This document shows positions 20,244-35,272 of a stretch of DNA of 64,000 nucleotides, one piece after another (position 1 is the stretch's first letter; each line of letters begins with the position of its first letter). The DNA comes from Sinotaia quadrata (Eukaryota > Mollusca > Gastropoda > Architaenioglossa > Viviparidae): positions 105,535,360-105,599,359 of the forward strand of contig CM054181.1 in NCBI GenBank assembly GCA_028829895.1, read 5' to 3'. Under the pieces are notes generated by a model that was not told the origin of the DNA, made no database searches, and was given only the letters and a program-made list of their open reading frames with translations. Position numbers and translations under genes: made by a program.

Positions 20244-21685
20244 TTTGTGGATGTCACCTATGAAGATGAAGTCTCTTGTACATTTCCCAGGTATGAAGAA
20301 ATGTATGTGACAATGATTTGAATCTTTCACTTTTGGTTATCCCCACATTGCATTCTTCTGGTGCAGTCAGAACTATCAGCTGGATTTTCTTCGACTACCC
20401 CTTTCTCGTCAGGCCCCGACGGATTCTTTTTTTTTGTTGTTGTTTTTTGTAATTGATTGTCTTTTCCATGAGACATTTTAAAATAGAACAACCTAATAGC
20501 CACAGGGCCTGTGGAAATTAAATGAGGTTAAGGTAAATATTAATAGACAACTATATATATATACGTAGCATAAATACATTAGTATATTCAGCAGATTAAA
20601 AAAAAACTCTCGTATTCCTAAGGCAAGCTTCTCTATTTAATTTTAATTTTTTGAGTTCGCACATGTTTGTATAGCCGAACATGACGAAACTTTGTGCTGC
20701 CCAGAAACAGTTTTTTAATACGGTAGGCACAGTATGTGGTCGAGAAAGCCAATCAAGTGAAGCCGTTTTGACAAATGATGCTAGTGTAGCCAATCAAATC
20801 AAGCCTTATAGTCTCGAAGGTTTGTTAATTACGGTGCTGTTGAATCACGTATTGAATCAATATACATGTAGCTAAGTTAGTAACACGTGACCTAATAACA
20901 GAATGTGCACATAGTGAAGAGAAAACTTTATAATAGTAACTATAAAGCCTTCCTATACTGGTGACAAAATAAATATCAAATGTATTGAAGAGATTTTATC
21001 TGAACTGCGAATTTTAGTCAGCATGTGTTAACAGGGAACGAACACATATCTATTTTAAGATCGTTAACAGATATTACTTTTAATTATTATTAGTGCTTAC
21101 AAAGAAAATGTGCTGCATACAGAAAGTGGTGTTGAACTAAAAGTATAACTGGTATTATTTAATAATACGCTATTTTTCTTTCTGCTTTTTAATAGTTTTA
21201 CAGGCACATATTTATTCCATAAACTTACATGAGAGTGTGTGCTCTCTATTTTTCGATTATGCCTTACGTGGAAAATATGTAAATAAATTTTGTTATTCAG
21301 ATTACAAAAGCACATAATATATTTCTTTACCATATTTGTTTATGCTAATACCCAGTTTAGATAAATACACTCACTGATATGGTGGCAATGTGCTTATTTC
21401 CCCAACCCCAACGCTGAAATAGTACATCTGTCATTTCTTTTTCAATAATGCCACTAGTACACATTTTTTAGTATTTAGTTATTTCTGTTTTTAGGACACC
21501 TTTAAAAAGTGTAATGCCATGAAATGTACATAAAGATATGCAGTTAAAATATTTATTATATATAAATTGTTTAACAAAATGTTGTTAACTTTCCGTTGTA
21601 ATTCTGAGTGCTATTTCTAAATTTGGAATATCCGAGGGACCGGGGGTGCTTACCTAACGTCAATCCAAATTTCTTTTTCCAGCAT
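20244..21685. other. No gene seen
   Basis: T/G-rich tract at about 20427-20447 and (TA)n at about 20552. Short frames only. Confidence 0.45.
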
Positions 21686-21843
21686 TCAACTAAACAAAAA
21701 TCATATTTATTTTCTTGAGAGAAAAAGTTGCTGGATCAACTAAGCAAAGATCATATGTATTTTCTTGAGAGAAAAAGTTACTGGATCAACTAAACAAAGA
21801 TCATATGTATTTTCTTGAGAGAAAAAGTTACTGGATCAACTTT
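21686..21843. repeat. Tandem triplication, 50-bp unit
   Basis: Three copies of a 50-bp unit (core ATCATATGTATTTTCTTGAG). Confidence 0.9.
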
Positions 21844-22796
21844 AGCCTATTTGTAGTTCACAAATATAGATTATAGGCTGTGAAATTATAAAGAGTTATA
21901 TCTTTTATTATTTATTACACGAAACACGAAATATTATATAATATTTCACGAAAACAAAAAAAAAGCAAAATTTTCACCAACTATAAATAATATGGAGGTG
22001 ATATATTCACTCACAAACACTATTTACACAAAGATGATCTCTACGTGTAAACACTTATTTTATAATACCGTATCAACAAAATTGTTCCAGATATATATTA
22101 TATAGGTCATATATTTTTAATTGTGTATATATTTTAAGGGTTATTGCAGTCTATCTTTAATTAATAATTAAATAGTATATTTTAATGCAATTATATATTT
22201 GAAAATAGTTTTAATGTACAAATGATCACTCATGCCATTACAGTTTTAAATATTAACTCTTGAAATGAATGAAGCCGTATGATATATATATATTATAGTA
22301 ATGTCTTGAAGTGTTGTCAATCTCTACATCGTCAGTAACTTCAGCGTCTACATTCTGTTATCAGATAGACACGGGTAGTTATGCCTGAAGTACACAGTAT
22401 AGTGCCTTTAGCAGACAAAGGTGTTTCACGAGAATTTTGTCAGTTTCATGTTTTGTTAATAGTTGCTACTGGAATCCATTCGGAACAAGCTGGCTTCTAA
22501 ACAGTTATTAGCAAGAGTTGTCTCATTTTCAAAGAATAAACGTTCTTGACTCTTCAAGACCACTCAGTGTTTTGAGAAACAGCCACTCCAGAAATACTAT
22601 ATTTAGGTGTTTACTTCTTTCCCTTTGAGGCCAAATATAAAATATCCAGGCATGTAGAGACAAGCTTGGTTGATAAATTTCTCTACATCAGTAAAATCAC
22701 AAGAATAAGTATAGTTCAGAAACAGTTCTCTTACATAAGGAAGTAAATTGTGCAGGTCCGATGGAGTCTTTGTTAATATTACCTTGTGAATGAAAT
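21844..22796. other. No gene seen
   Basis: Very A/T-rich DNA with short inverted ATTATATAAT-type sequences near 21930. Confidence 0.45.
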
Positions 22797-23106
22797 CCGC
22801 AGCAGTCAGACACTAATGATTGAAATATACACCAATTAGAGGTCATACTTACATCATTCATTAAAATATGCAGCAGTTGGAGACCATACTTACATAATTG
22901 ATTAAAATATGCAGCAACTGGAGACCACATTTACACCAGTAATTGAAATATGCACCAATTAGAGGCCATACGTACACCAGTGATTGCAGTATGCAGCAGT
23001 CAGAGGGCTATACTTAACACCAGCGATTGCAGTATGCAGCAGTCAGAGGCCATACTTACACCAATGATTGAAATATGCAGCCGTTGGAGACCATACTTAA
23101 GTCAAT
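22797..23106. repeat. Minisatellite, about 43-45-bp unit
   Basis: Seven diverged copies built on (A/G)TATGCAGCAGTCAGAG then CCATACTTACACCA. Half carry CACCAATTAGAG in place of CAGCAGTCAGAG. Confidence 0.85.
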
Positions 23107-23484
23107 GAAGATGATATGTGGTGTTTTGCAGATTCAGAATAGAACTGTATAATTTCTTTTTGTGCCAGCATTTTATTGGGACTACTTGGATCAGGATTGG
23201 TATCTATCGCAATTTTCTCTCGTCGCCATCGTTGTTGGTTTTGTCTGGACCACTTAACTTATCGCAGCGCCATTAAAATATACAATTTCACTCATTACCC
23301 ATTTAGTTAATTTATATTATGAAAGAAAATAATAATTTAAAAATAATTAAAAGTATGAAATAATTAATTTGAAAGAAAATTAACTTTAAGTGAACCAAAC
23401 GTACGCCCAAGACCCCACTCCCATCTCTACCGAGAACTCCATCCTCGAGAAAGGTAGAGTACCCCAGACAAACTAGGCAGTGAA
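23107..23484. other. No gene seen
   Basis: Unremarkable A/T-rich DNA. Confidence 0.45.
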
Positions 23485-23497
23485 ACACACACGCGCG

Positions 23498-23548
<51 letters not shown>
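23485..23548. repeat. (CA)n microsatellite with CG interruptions
   Basis: About 30 dinucleotides with a CGCGCG interruption near its left end. Confidence 0.95.
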
Positions 23549-24030
23549 GGGATAAGTCGTGACGTAATTTTAACCCCATAGTCCTGAAAGAGAAGGGCAG
23601 CAGGATTGTGTCGTTTTTCTGGTACCATTAGTCAGTAGACACGTGATGCTTGAGACATGCATTGATTGAAATGGGTGACGTGCTGCTGGAGACTGAAGTC
23701 AAGTTAATTGGTATGGTGGGCAAATTAACTGAAAAGGAACACGTACTCGCGACCGGAGACCAGTTCACTAAGGTTTCTTTAAAGCATACAGCTGAAGAGA
23801 ACTAATAATAAAACAATCAAAAACCCTAAGCCTTCCTTGATGGAAACTCATAAAAGATATTGCTTCTAAATTAGAAAGCGGGTACATAAAAGTGAGAGAA
23901 GAATCAGATAAACGAAAGGAAAAGTCCAAGAAACCTATCACAGGACTGCTATGAGGGAAAGTGAGGAATAGGGTGGGATGGGGACAGTTTGGAGGGAATG
24001 GATGGGTGGCCTTGCTGGATCTATGGAACC
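23549..24030. other. No gene seen
   Basis: Unique-looking; G-rich stretch at about 23959-24010. Confidence 0.45.
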
Positions 24031-24285
24031 TATTTGTTTATTCATTATTTATTTTATTATTGGTTTGTTTCTTTGTATTCTTCAGCTCTTGTCAACAAAT
24101 AAATAAATGTGGAAGCATGTGTATATAATGCATGAGGATGTACAATTGTATATAATTTAATCATTATTTATTTTATTACTGGTTTGTTTATTCTTCAGCT
24201 CTTGTCAACAAGTAAATAATGTGGAAACATATGTATGAAATGTGTATATAATGCATGAAGGTGTACATAATTTAATCATTTGACA
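24031..24285. repeat. Tandem duplication, about 125-bp unit
   Basis: Two copies sharing TTCAGCTCTTGTCAACAA, a TATATAATGCATGA(A/G)G segment and TAATTTAATCATT, with small indels between them. Confidence 0.88.
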
Positions 24286-24952
24286 CAGTATACTGAGTGC
24301 AGCAGTAAGCTAAAATGCCATCTCTTTTTTTTATCTTCATTTGTGCCTGTCGTGGTAGCTAGATACATTTTTGGGTTGGAAACTAAATAAACCTATTGGA
24401 CTATGTAGTTATGATCACTGTCAAAGGTGACTGATTTAATTTGTAAATAAAAAATATGAATGGTAAGGTTTGCAAAACTTTAAATACTTAACTGAATTTT
24501 TGTCCTTTAAAGATAGAAATTAATTAAAATTATTCACCTATTTTAACTTGATCAAATATAGGGGATGAATACGTTTATCTACAAAACCATTGTGCTGACA
24601 ATAAAGTGGTTTTTAATTTTTTTTTTACTTGCCCTTAAAAGATAATGTAAAAATTATTTACTCTCTCCCCACCACACCCTAGCCTTTAAAAAAAATTGTG
24701 TAGCAAATAACGTTGCATACTGTTGGGTTATCAGAAATGTATTAAATAATTTTGTTGCCTTATTTACACTGGTACTTGTAGTCAGTGTTTGGTCTCTACA
24801 GTTTATATTTAAGAAAATAAATAGAACTATTATTGTATCATCTTAGACTAAGTTAGGAGAACATTACATGGCTATTATTCAGGAGTAGATTCAATTGATC
24901 GAATCCACTCATGCCTCGAGTTCGATTCTGTCAATCTTTGAGGTTAAATGTC
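24286..24952. other. No gene seen
   Basis: A/T-rich DNA. GAGTTCGATTCTG at 24919 resembles a tRNA B-box, but no tRNA fold is evident. Confidence 0.45.
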
Positions 24953-25412
24953 AGACCATATGGGCAAGTTCAGGACCATATGGGCAAGTTCAGGACCATA
25001 TGGGCAAGTTCAGGACTATATGAGCAAGTTCAGGACCATATGGGCAAGTTCAGGACCATATGGGCAAGTTCAGGACCATTTGAGCTAGTTCAGGACTATA
25101 TGAGCTAGTTCAGGACCATTTGAGCGAGTTCAGGACTATATGAGCGAGTTCAGGATCATTTGAGCGAGTTCAGGATTATATGAGCGAGTTCAGGACCATT
25201 TGAGCGAGTTCAGGACTATATGAGCGAGTTCAGGACTATATGAGCGAGTTCAGGACCATTTGAGCGAGTTCAGGACTATGTGAGCGAGTTCAGGACCATT
25301 TGAGCGAGTTCAGGACTATGTGAGCGAGTTCAGGACCATTTGAGCTAGTTCAGGACCATGTGAGCAAGTGCAGGACCATGTGAGCGAGTTCAGGACCATG
25401 TGAGCAAGTCCC
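24953..25412. repeat. Minisatellite, 20-bp unit with 40-bp higher order
   Basis: About 23 units kept in nearly exact 20-bp register. Left units read AGGACCATATGGGCAAGTTC. From about 25080 the array alternates GGACCATTTGAGCGAG with GGACTATATGAGCGAG, giving a 40-bp dimer, then returns toward the first type at the right end. Confidence 0.95.
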
Positions 25413-25857
25413 ATCACTGTGCAAATCACTATAACTTAACTTTGGCGCTTTAACTTTGACATACGTGTCCGTAGCGAAATAAACTTTAGAGATTGTAGAT
25501 ACTAGTTGGGAAAGCCTGGCTGGAGAGAAAGGAACAGTGGTGGAATAAGAAACCACTTCTTACTATATTTGTCAAAGTCTAGATGCTGGATCATCGCCGT
25601 GTTTCTGTCTGCTAAAAGACAGTAGTTTGATTAGGTAGTGCCCGTTGGGGAAAGCTGAAAACATTACACTAGTTTCCAAGAAGTCATGAACATAAACATA
25701 GCTGTTGCAAATAATATCTAAAATAGGAACTGGCTGATTAATGTAAAACATAACACATACACATGTACATGCATACACACACAAACACACACATACACAC
25801 ACATACATACACAAAGACGTGAAATTCGAAATAAGAAGTATAAGGCCTAATATATTT
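25413..25857. other. No gene seen; CA-rich tract
   Basis: Interrupted CA/TACA tract at about 25754-25815. Confidence 0.5.
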
Positions 25858-26022
25858 GTATAGACACAGAGAAAAATACCGAACAGCATGAAAATGGAGA
25901 AAAAAATGAATGAGTAAAGACAAACAAAAATATTGTTATAGAGTATAGACACACAGGAAAGTACTGAACAGCGTGAAAATGAAAAAAAAAAAATGAGTGA
26001 GTAAAAACAAACAAAAATATAA
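25858..26022. repeat. Tandem duplication, about 83-bp unit
   Basis: Two copies sharing GTATAGACACA(G/C)AG, CGAACAGC(A/G)TGAAAATG and GACAAACAAAAATAT-like segments. Confidence 0.85.
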
Positions 26023-26512
26023 CTATAAAATGGAAAATACGACGTACAGAGATATGCGCGCGAGAGAGATTTAAATTGTAAAAATTAAAAAACCCATAAA
26101 AACAAACAATCAAACAGGAAAGCTCAGGTATAAAATGAGAATTGCAACTGTATCAAGATAGATTTGAAACGAAATAGAAATACAAGAGACAGGACACAGA
26201 CAGGCTTCAAAAATAGAACATATAATTAAATCGAACAGAAAGAAAACACTTGACATCAGAAATATAAATTCTAGAGATAAAACCGTAAATTGAGAAATAC
26301 GAGACTCTAAAGATGAACGAGGGAATATTACACCACTCGTTATTTAAAGGCAGAGAGAAAAAAAGAAAGAAAAAAAGTGAAATAAAATTGTGTATAGAAT
26401 CGAACTAAGAACCGGCTGTTTAATTCAGAAATACGAAAGAAAAATCAATAACAAATGCGGGATGGTAAAATGAAAACCACAATCAGTAGCAATTGCTGGA
26501 TGGTGAAATGAA
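26023..26512. other. No gene seen
   Basis: A-rich on the plus strand, with no structure recognised. Confidence 0.45.
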
Positions 26513-26875
26513 ACATTGTGAAAACTTACATTACAGTCTTAAGAGAGTAGGAATAAGATGCTATTGTGAAAACTTACATTATACATTACAGTCTTAAGAG
26601 AGTAGGAATAAGATGTATTGTGAAAACTTACATTACAGTCTTAAGAGAGTAGGAATAAGATGTATTGTGAAAACTTACATTACAGTCTTAAGAGAGTAGG
26701 AATAAGATGTTATTGTGAAAACTTACATTATACATTACAGTCTTAAGAGAGTAGGAATAAGATGCTATTTTGAAAACTTACATTATACATGTAGTCTTAA
26801 GAGAGTGGGAATAAGATGTTATTGTGAAAACTTACATTATACATGTAGTCTTAAGAGAGTAGGAATAAGATGCTA
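26513..26875. repeat. Minisatellite, about 46-58-bp unit
   Basis: Seven copies of GTGAAAACTTACATTA and GTCTTAAGAGAGTAGGAATA. Unit length varies with presence of an extra TACATTA segment. Confidence 0.9.
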
Positions 26876-27489
26876 TTGCGCACAAAGAGCGCAGGGAAAG
26901 TGCTACAAAAATAAATAAGAAATATAGATAAGACAGTAGCACTTGAAATTCTGAAGTTTTAATAGGTTGAACACGGCTATATATAATTAACAAAGAAGTT
27001 AAAAATTAGAAATACGAAACGGAGAACAGAAAAGGGTGTTTGAAATATTAAACATTTGACAGAAATATTTTTTAAAAAACAATAAATTAAGAACGCCCAA
27101 TAACTCATAACAGGAACGAAGTTTTCTTAATGTTTAAAAATCTTAAATTAAAAGATTTTATGTCTAAACGCAAAGTAGTAGATTTTAAAATTAATGAAAA
27201 TAAACTAACAAACCAAATAAACAGTTATAAATAATTATTTTAATCTTTAAAAAATTCTCTCACTGAAAGAAGAGCATACAAAATGTCTTAGCAATATTAA
27301 AGAAAAACAAAAACGTTTCGTTGCAAACTCGAATCGCTGAGACAATAGGCACAAGTTGGTAGGTAAAAGAAAGGAAGGATCATTGCATAACAATACATAC
27401 TGTTCTGTCTGCTGACTGGCTCGCTTGGTATTTCAGAAACGCGCGTGCTTTTGTGTAGCAAATGTTAGTGGCTGTTAGTAGCTCTTTTC

Positions 27490-27491
<2 letters not shown>
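26876..27491. other. No gene seen
   Basis: A/T-rich unique-looking DNA. Confidence 0.45.
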
Positions 27492-27558
<67 letters not shown>

Positions 27559-27600
27559 CTTATCCATCCATCCATCTATCTGTCTGTCTGTCGGTCTATC
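27492..27600. repeat. (TC)n followed by TCCA/TCTG tetranucleotides
   Basis: About 30 TC units to 27554, then short (TCCA)n and (TCTG)n runs. Confidence 0.93.
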
Positions 27601-29279
<1,679 letters not shown>

Positions 29280-29835
29280 CTACCATCACCAGTCATACAT
29301 AGGAGATAGTTCAGGGACGCATCTTGTTCATTGATTATCAAACAAAAACAGTGGAAATGCCATGGATGTGAAAGTGTTTGTCTCTGATGGTTTGATTTGG
29401 TTTGTTTATGTGTGTAGTTATGCATATTATTGATTTGCTTATTGTTATTATGTTTCTGAGACTCGATCGACGGGATGCTTTCTGCTTTCAAATGATTAAC
29501 AATGAATTTAATTACAAATTCAATAGCACTGCAAACATTTTATTAAAAGGGAAAAAATAAGTATCTGCTATTGTAGCTTTCAGTCGTTATAAAAACGCAA
29601 AGAAAATGGTTATTTAACCATTATTAGCCTTCAGTTCTCTGCCAAGTGTATCAAATTTAATTGTTATTTTGCTTCTGCGCCAAGGCCCACCTGTCGAGTT
29701 CTGCACTGCTAGGCAGTGTGCTTCCAGAAAAAGCATACACCTAGTCAGCAGCTATTCAAAAATTTTATTTGTTAGTTTTTTTAAATGGTGTTCTGATTCA
29801 TACACCTTTTAAAGTGCATGCAACGAATCGTAACC
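29280..29835. other. No gene seen
   Basis: Unremarkable. Confidence 0.45.
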
Positions 29836-31060
29836 TAGAATGTACCAATGTACACCCTTACGCGCTTTTGATCCTCTATCATACATAGAACATAATACTT
29901 TTGATCCTCTATACATAGAACATAACAATATAATACTTTTAATCCTCCAAAATACATAGAGTATAATACTTTTAACCCTCCAAAATACATAGAATATAAT
30001 ACTTTTAACCCTCCATAATACATTAAACATAATACTTTTATACCTCCAAAATACATAGAATATAATACTTTTAACCCTCCATAATACATTAAACATAATA
30101 CTTTTAATCCTCCAAAATACATAGAATATAATACTTTTAACCCTCCACAATACATAGAATATAATACTTTTAACCCTCCATAATACATTAAACATAATAT
30201 TTTAAACCCTTTATAATACGAATAACATAATACTTTTAATCATCTATAATACAAGGAACATAACAATACTTTTAATCCTTTGTAATACATATAACCTACA
30301 AGTACATTTAATCCTCTTAATACCCATAGACAATAATACTTTTAACTCTCTATAACACATATGACATAATATTTTTAATCCTACATAATACCTAGATTTT
30401 ATCAAACCTTTAACCCTCTATAGTACCTAGAACAAACCAATATTTTTAATCCTCTGTAATATTTAGATTTTAGAACATTTTAATCCTCAAAAATACCTAG
30501 AACACACCAAACTTTAACCATATATAATACCTAGTATATACCAATGCTTTTACTCTTCTGTAATACTTGGAACATACCAATACTTTTAATCTTCTTTAAT
30601 ACAAAGGACATACCAATACTTTTAATCTTCAGTAAGGCATAGAACGTAACAACACGTTCTATAATAAGTAGAAAATCAGAATACTTGTAATCCTCTGTAA
30701 TACCTAGAACATACCAGTGCAAATCTTTGTGTGCTAAAATACCTAAAATATAGTAACGAAAACCTTTACACGTTTTTAATCGTCTGCAATACCAAGTACA
30801 TAACAAAATAAGCCCTTACGCGCTTTTAATCCTCTGCAACATCAAGAAATATAACAGTGTACACTATTACACACTTTTAATCCTGTAACACCTAGAACAT
30901 ACCAATGAAAATCCTTGTGTGCTAAAATACCCCAAAAATAACAATGAAAGCCATTACACACTTTTAATCTTCTGTAATACCAAAAACGTAACAATAAACC
31001 CTTATGCATTTTTAATCCTCTATAATACCTACAACATAAAAACAAAATAAAGCATTACTT
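29836..31060. repeat. Large A/T-rich minisatellite, about 31-37-bp unit, with decay gradient
   Basis: About 35 copies of a unit around AATACATAGAATATAATACTTTTAACCCTCC. Units from about 29940 to 30200 are well conserved. To the right they become progressively diverged (CTGTAATACCTAGAACATACCAATACTTTTAATC) until lost near 31060. The minus-strand open frames here are array artefacts. Confidence 0.88.
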
Positions 31061-33091
31061 TATAAAATTTTAACTAATGGGATACCATTTATGTCCGCGT
31101 CCGATTCCTTCGAAAAATGTCCTATTGGTGGCAGACAGATAGGAACCCTTATACAACAAAATGTGAACTGACGGTCATTATAATTCTAGCAGTGTAAATC
31201 TATTATTGGAATAAATTAAACAGTTAGAAAGAAAGAGAAAGAAAAGAGAAAAAAGAAAGAATGGAAGAAAGAAAAAGAGAAAGAAAGAAAGAAAGAAAGA
31301 ACGAACGAACAGCTTTGCTCTTTCTGACTTTTCATTCCCCGCTGCCCACCACCCCTCGACAACCCATTTCCTAAGAGCGCACAGTTTGAAAATCATGCTT
31401 TTCCAGTACGGTGAGAGAAGGATGCGGTAGATTGGTTGCATTTAAAAAACAAGCACATTTAATTTCATTTGTATACGTAAGTATTTCCTGAGTGTTAACA
31501 CTATGAGCAACTGCCGTCCGCAAGCCTACTTTCTTAATGTACTATGTCGTTTTCGGCACTTGGCGATCAGATGGGAATGAAAAATCCAATTTCTACTTTT
31601 TTTTAAAAAGTAGTATTGAAGATTCCGCACAAGGCATTACGTTTTCAGGGCTACTGATGTTCGGGTCCACACAAGGGAGTTGACTCTTCGTCTTCTCCGG
31701 CGCTCATCTCACAATATGCATGTATCTCTCACCTCTCTCTTTTACAAACACACACACACACACACACACACACTCGCATGCACGTACACACGTAAGTGTA
31801 TAACCACTTTTAAAAGGAAGAAAGAAAGCAAATGTGTTTTTGTTAAAAAAAAATAAAATATTTTGGCATGATCAGAGAGCTCATGCAGCAAAACTCTAGT
31901 TTAATGAAATGAAATAAATATGTTAACTTGTTTATTATTTCATGTTATCCCTAGACGTGAATAAAATTCGTAAGCTCCTGCTTCCCTCTAGCAGGGAGTC
32001 GCCGAAACATGTATACACTGGCTGATAAATGGAAATCGGTGACATTTAGAAATGGTGGTGAGGGGAACAACTGTATTTTACTCGAGGCCTTGGGTACTCA
32101 ATCATGAAAGAAATGCATCATATGACTGCATTAATTGCAATGCGATCCACCTGTAAAATATCAAGACATGCATTTGATTTTAGAGGAACACCCTAAAAAA
32201 TTGATTTATATTTGCTGGCTTTTTTAAAATTAATTTTGTGTTAGTCGTGTTGTGTGTTTATTTGAAGTGTTCGTGTGGAGTGCTTATCCTAACGACTTTC
32301 TAAAACAGTGTATAGTCATTTTGTAGTAAATTATTTTACTACTCACTTCTTATTGCAGTCACACATTCACGTTAGTATTACAACAGTTTCGATTTCAGTA
32401 AGAAGTACCGGTTACGAATCGTGCACATTTCTTTTTGAGACGCCCTCATTTATAGAAATGAAGTGAACAACAATTAGAAAAAGAAAAGAATTAAAATAAA
32501 TCTTAACCCAGTTTTCTAATTTAAGGGGGAAAAAAATAGAAGAAACAATTGAAACAATTGCAAATTATCGCATTGAGCCTCTCGAGCTGGGTGAAATTGA
32601 CAAAGAACATATAACAGACTGTGACATCGTACTTCCACACGAGACACGTGACCATAGTTAGAACACGCCATTCAGTAATTGACATTTAACATTTTAAAAA
32701 GAAGAAAACTATAAACTATTTTTGAAGTATGAGCTTTGGGACTTCTGCGTCCCTTGTAGGTTGGCTTGGGGATTCTCCTTCTCCCCCCATCCCCATCACC
32801 AATTGAGTCAGCTAATGGTGGACTTTAAATTGTTGAACATACTTAGTTTAGTGGTGATCGATAAATACACTTTTTGAAAAACAATACTTACTCATACCTT
32901 TATGACAGTATATGGAGGTTTTCAAAACAGTTTCTATGGAGATGATCTTTCTAGAAATTAACGTCTCGTTTACCAAGCAATTGTAACAGCATAAAAAAAA
33001 TCTTTTATAAGCAAATAAAGGCAGACAGCATGACAGTATCCAAAATAGCAAAATTAATGACTAGGCTGCCTGCCACTTGCAATTTTTCTTT
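31061..33091. other. No gene seen; GAAA-rich and CA tracts
   Basis: Purine-rich (GAAA)n-like tract at about 31224-31305 and (CA)n at 31748-31772. The rest is unique-looking. Confidence 0.45.
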
Positions 33092-33330
33092 GTGACATGG
33101 CGACAATAGTTGGTGAGGAAAAGCTAGTACCCTGTGTGGCTTGGCGACACTAGTTGGTGAGGAAAAGGTAGTACACACTGTCTGATATGGCGACACTAAT
33201 TGGTGAGGAAAAGCTAGTACACACTGTGTGATATGGCGACACTAGTTTGTGAGGAAAAGCTAGTACACACTGTGTGATATGGCGACACTAGTTGGTGAGG
33301 AAACGCTAGTACACGCTGTGTGACTTAGCA
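33092..33330. repeat. Minisatellite, about 46-bp unit
   Basis: Five copies with core GGCGACACTAGTTGGTGAGG and a following AAGCTAGTACACACTGTG. Confidence 0.9.
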
Positions 33331-35272
33331 CAGCAGATGACTGAAAGCATTCGGGAATGCAAAGTTGATTCAAGAAGGAAACACTTTGGTAGAGGGGGAA
33401 ATCTAGTACCTGCTGTATTTTAGTTCAGTAGTAATAGCAGTTATCATTTTCTTAAATGGGCTTGAGTGTTTTTCCTTAAAATATTTTTTAATATTACTAA
33501 ATAAACTTGTTTTAAAGATATCTTCATTCATTACTTTGATGATTTTGGTTGCATCTCAACTAATTAACATTTTGATACTGATTGGGTTTTTTCCTGATTT
33601 ATTAATTGCTTTCAGTTGTCATTTTCGATATGAATGAAATTGTGGACCGTACTAAGCAACTTAAACTACATGTCTGTCTAGAGATTAAGCAAGGAGCTGT
33701 TCTAGTATTTTTATTTATTCTGGCCCCTTTTTACTTTCATCAGCAGTCATTTTATGTTTCATAGCATAACTCCTCTTTACACGGAAAAGTCTGCTTAGAA
33801 CACTCGTAGTTAGTTGCAGTTCTACTCGAAGTAGTAATCACATTTAGCACGCTCTCATTTTCTCCCCTTTTCCCTGACATGTACGCTTATGTACTATTGC
33901 TGTCGGTTTATCTGTTCATCCATTTTCGAAATCCCGTAAATTCATCCTTCTGTAAATGTATCCATCCCATCTTCCATTATATATTATTTCAGAGCAAATT
34001 TGTCTAATTGCCTATCCTTAGCTAGTGTAAGACCCCCCCCCCCCCCCGATCAGTTTAGACACTAAATTGACTAAAAGATATATCATATGTGCCATGACAA
34101 CACATGATTTCTCTCTGTTAAAGACGTCATGAAAGTTTGAATAAATAATGTGTTTCTTGGCGCAAGTTTGCAATTGGTTAGTAGGTCACAAGCGCGCGGA
34201 AATTTGGCGTGAGCTGATGGGGGAGGGTAACGTTGGGAGGGGTGGGGTATAGGGAGTGGAATGAAGGATACTTTATCCTCAGGTATTACACGAAGGGACG
34301 GAATGAACGGCTGACCGGCAAATTCTTTAATTTAGCTTTCGTTGAGGGAAAGATGATCGATTTCATTCTGAAGAAACGGACGTAGTGCGAACAGGAAACG
34401 GACATTTCTGATTGCAGCCAAATTCAGACAGTAAGCACTTCGACAGTCATTTGACCAAACTAAGACGTTGAGGGTTAGGATGCTGTTAGGCACTTGGAAG
34501 ATTTGCGACTGCAGAGCGCAACTAGTGGAGTTTTAAATCCTCCCCTCCTCCCACCCACCCCCCCAAAAAAAATAACCGAATGCACTTGGTAAAAATATCC
34601 AGAGAATTCAGTCGTACAGTTTGCTAAAGACCAAACAGTGGCGTGCAGGGTTTGAGCTAAATCCTAGATCCGGGGTGATTTGAGATACATAGATGTTAAA
34701 AAATATAATTAAATAGAATATGATAAAACTGGATGGATGGAGAGACAGATATAGATAAACAGGTGCAGACAAACAGACAAACAGAGAATTATTAGTTTGG
34801 CGGCAAACTGAATACGGCCCTAGGGGAAGCACTACTGCAATTTGAAGACAAATTCCATAACCCCTATAACAGGGAGGAAAACAGCCACAGGTAATGCTTT
34901 TACAAGGCACGGATTCCACTGAGACAGTCGGCCATCTTGGTGAATAAACGCATTTGAAAAAGAACAGCTTTTGTAACTACATAATTGTGAACACGAGTCC
35001 CGGAAGTTTATGAAAGTCTGGACTAAACAAATGGACAGAGGTGGTAGGGTACTAAACGCACCCCTATTAGAGTATTGATGTAGGGGAGGTATGTTTACAG
35101 GTCTGACTGTATAATTAAGTTATTTTTATTTGCGTAATTATAGAAATGCTGTAAAGTTTTCTTGCATTTTCCACGGGGGTTACGTTACAACCCTCAATTC
35201 GTAGAGCGGATACAGCATTTAGGAGATGATTACGATGATTCATTATTAATCCAATGCACTAAGAGAAGACGA
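33331..35272. other. No gene seen
   Basis: C run at about 34031-34047 and a T/C-rich patch at 34540-34568. The minus frame at 34608-34919 mixes hydrophobic low-complexity sequence and is not supportable. Confidence 0.4.

Noticed and set aside
24905..24935. GAGTTCGATTC resembling a tRNA B-box
   Set aside because: No A-box at the right distance and no acceptor stem or anticodon arm can be drawn.
24953..25412. Regular 20-bp repeat suggestive of a CRISPR array
   Set aside because: There are no unique spacers, units are directly adjacent, and the window is eukaryotic.
29809..30195. Repeated WRVKSIIFYV frames on the minus strand
   Set aside because: Translation of the A/T-rich minisatellite; the frames shift with unit length and end with the array.
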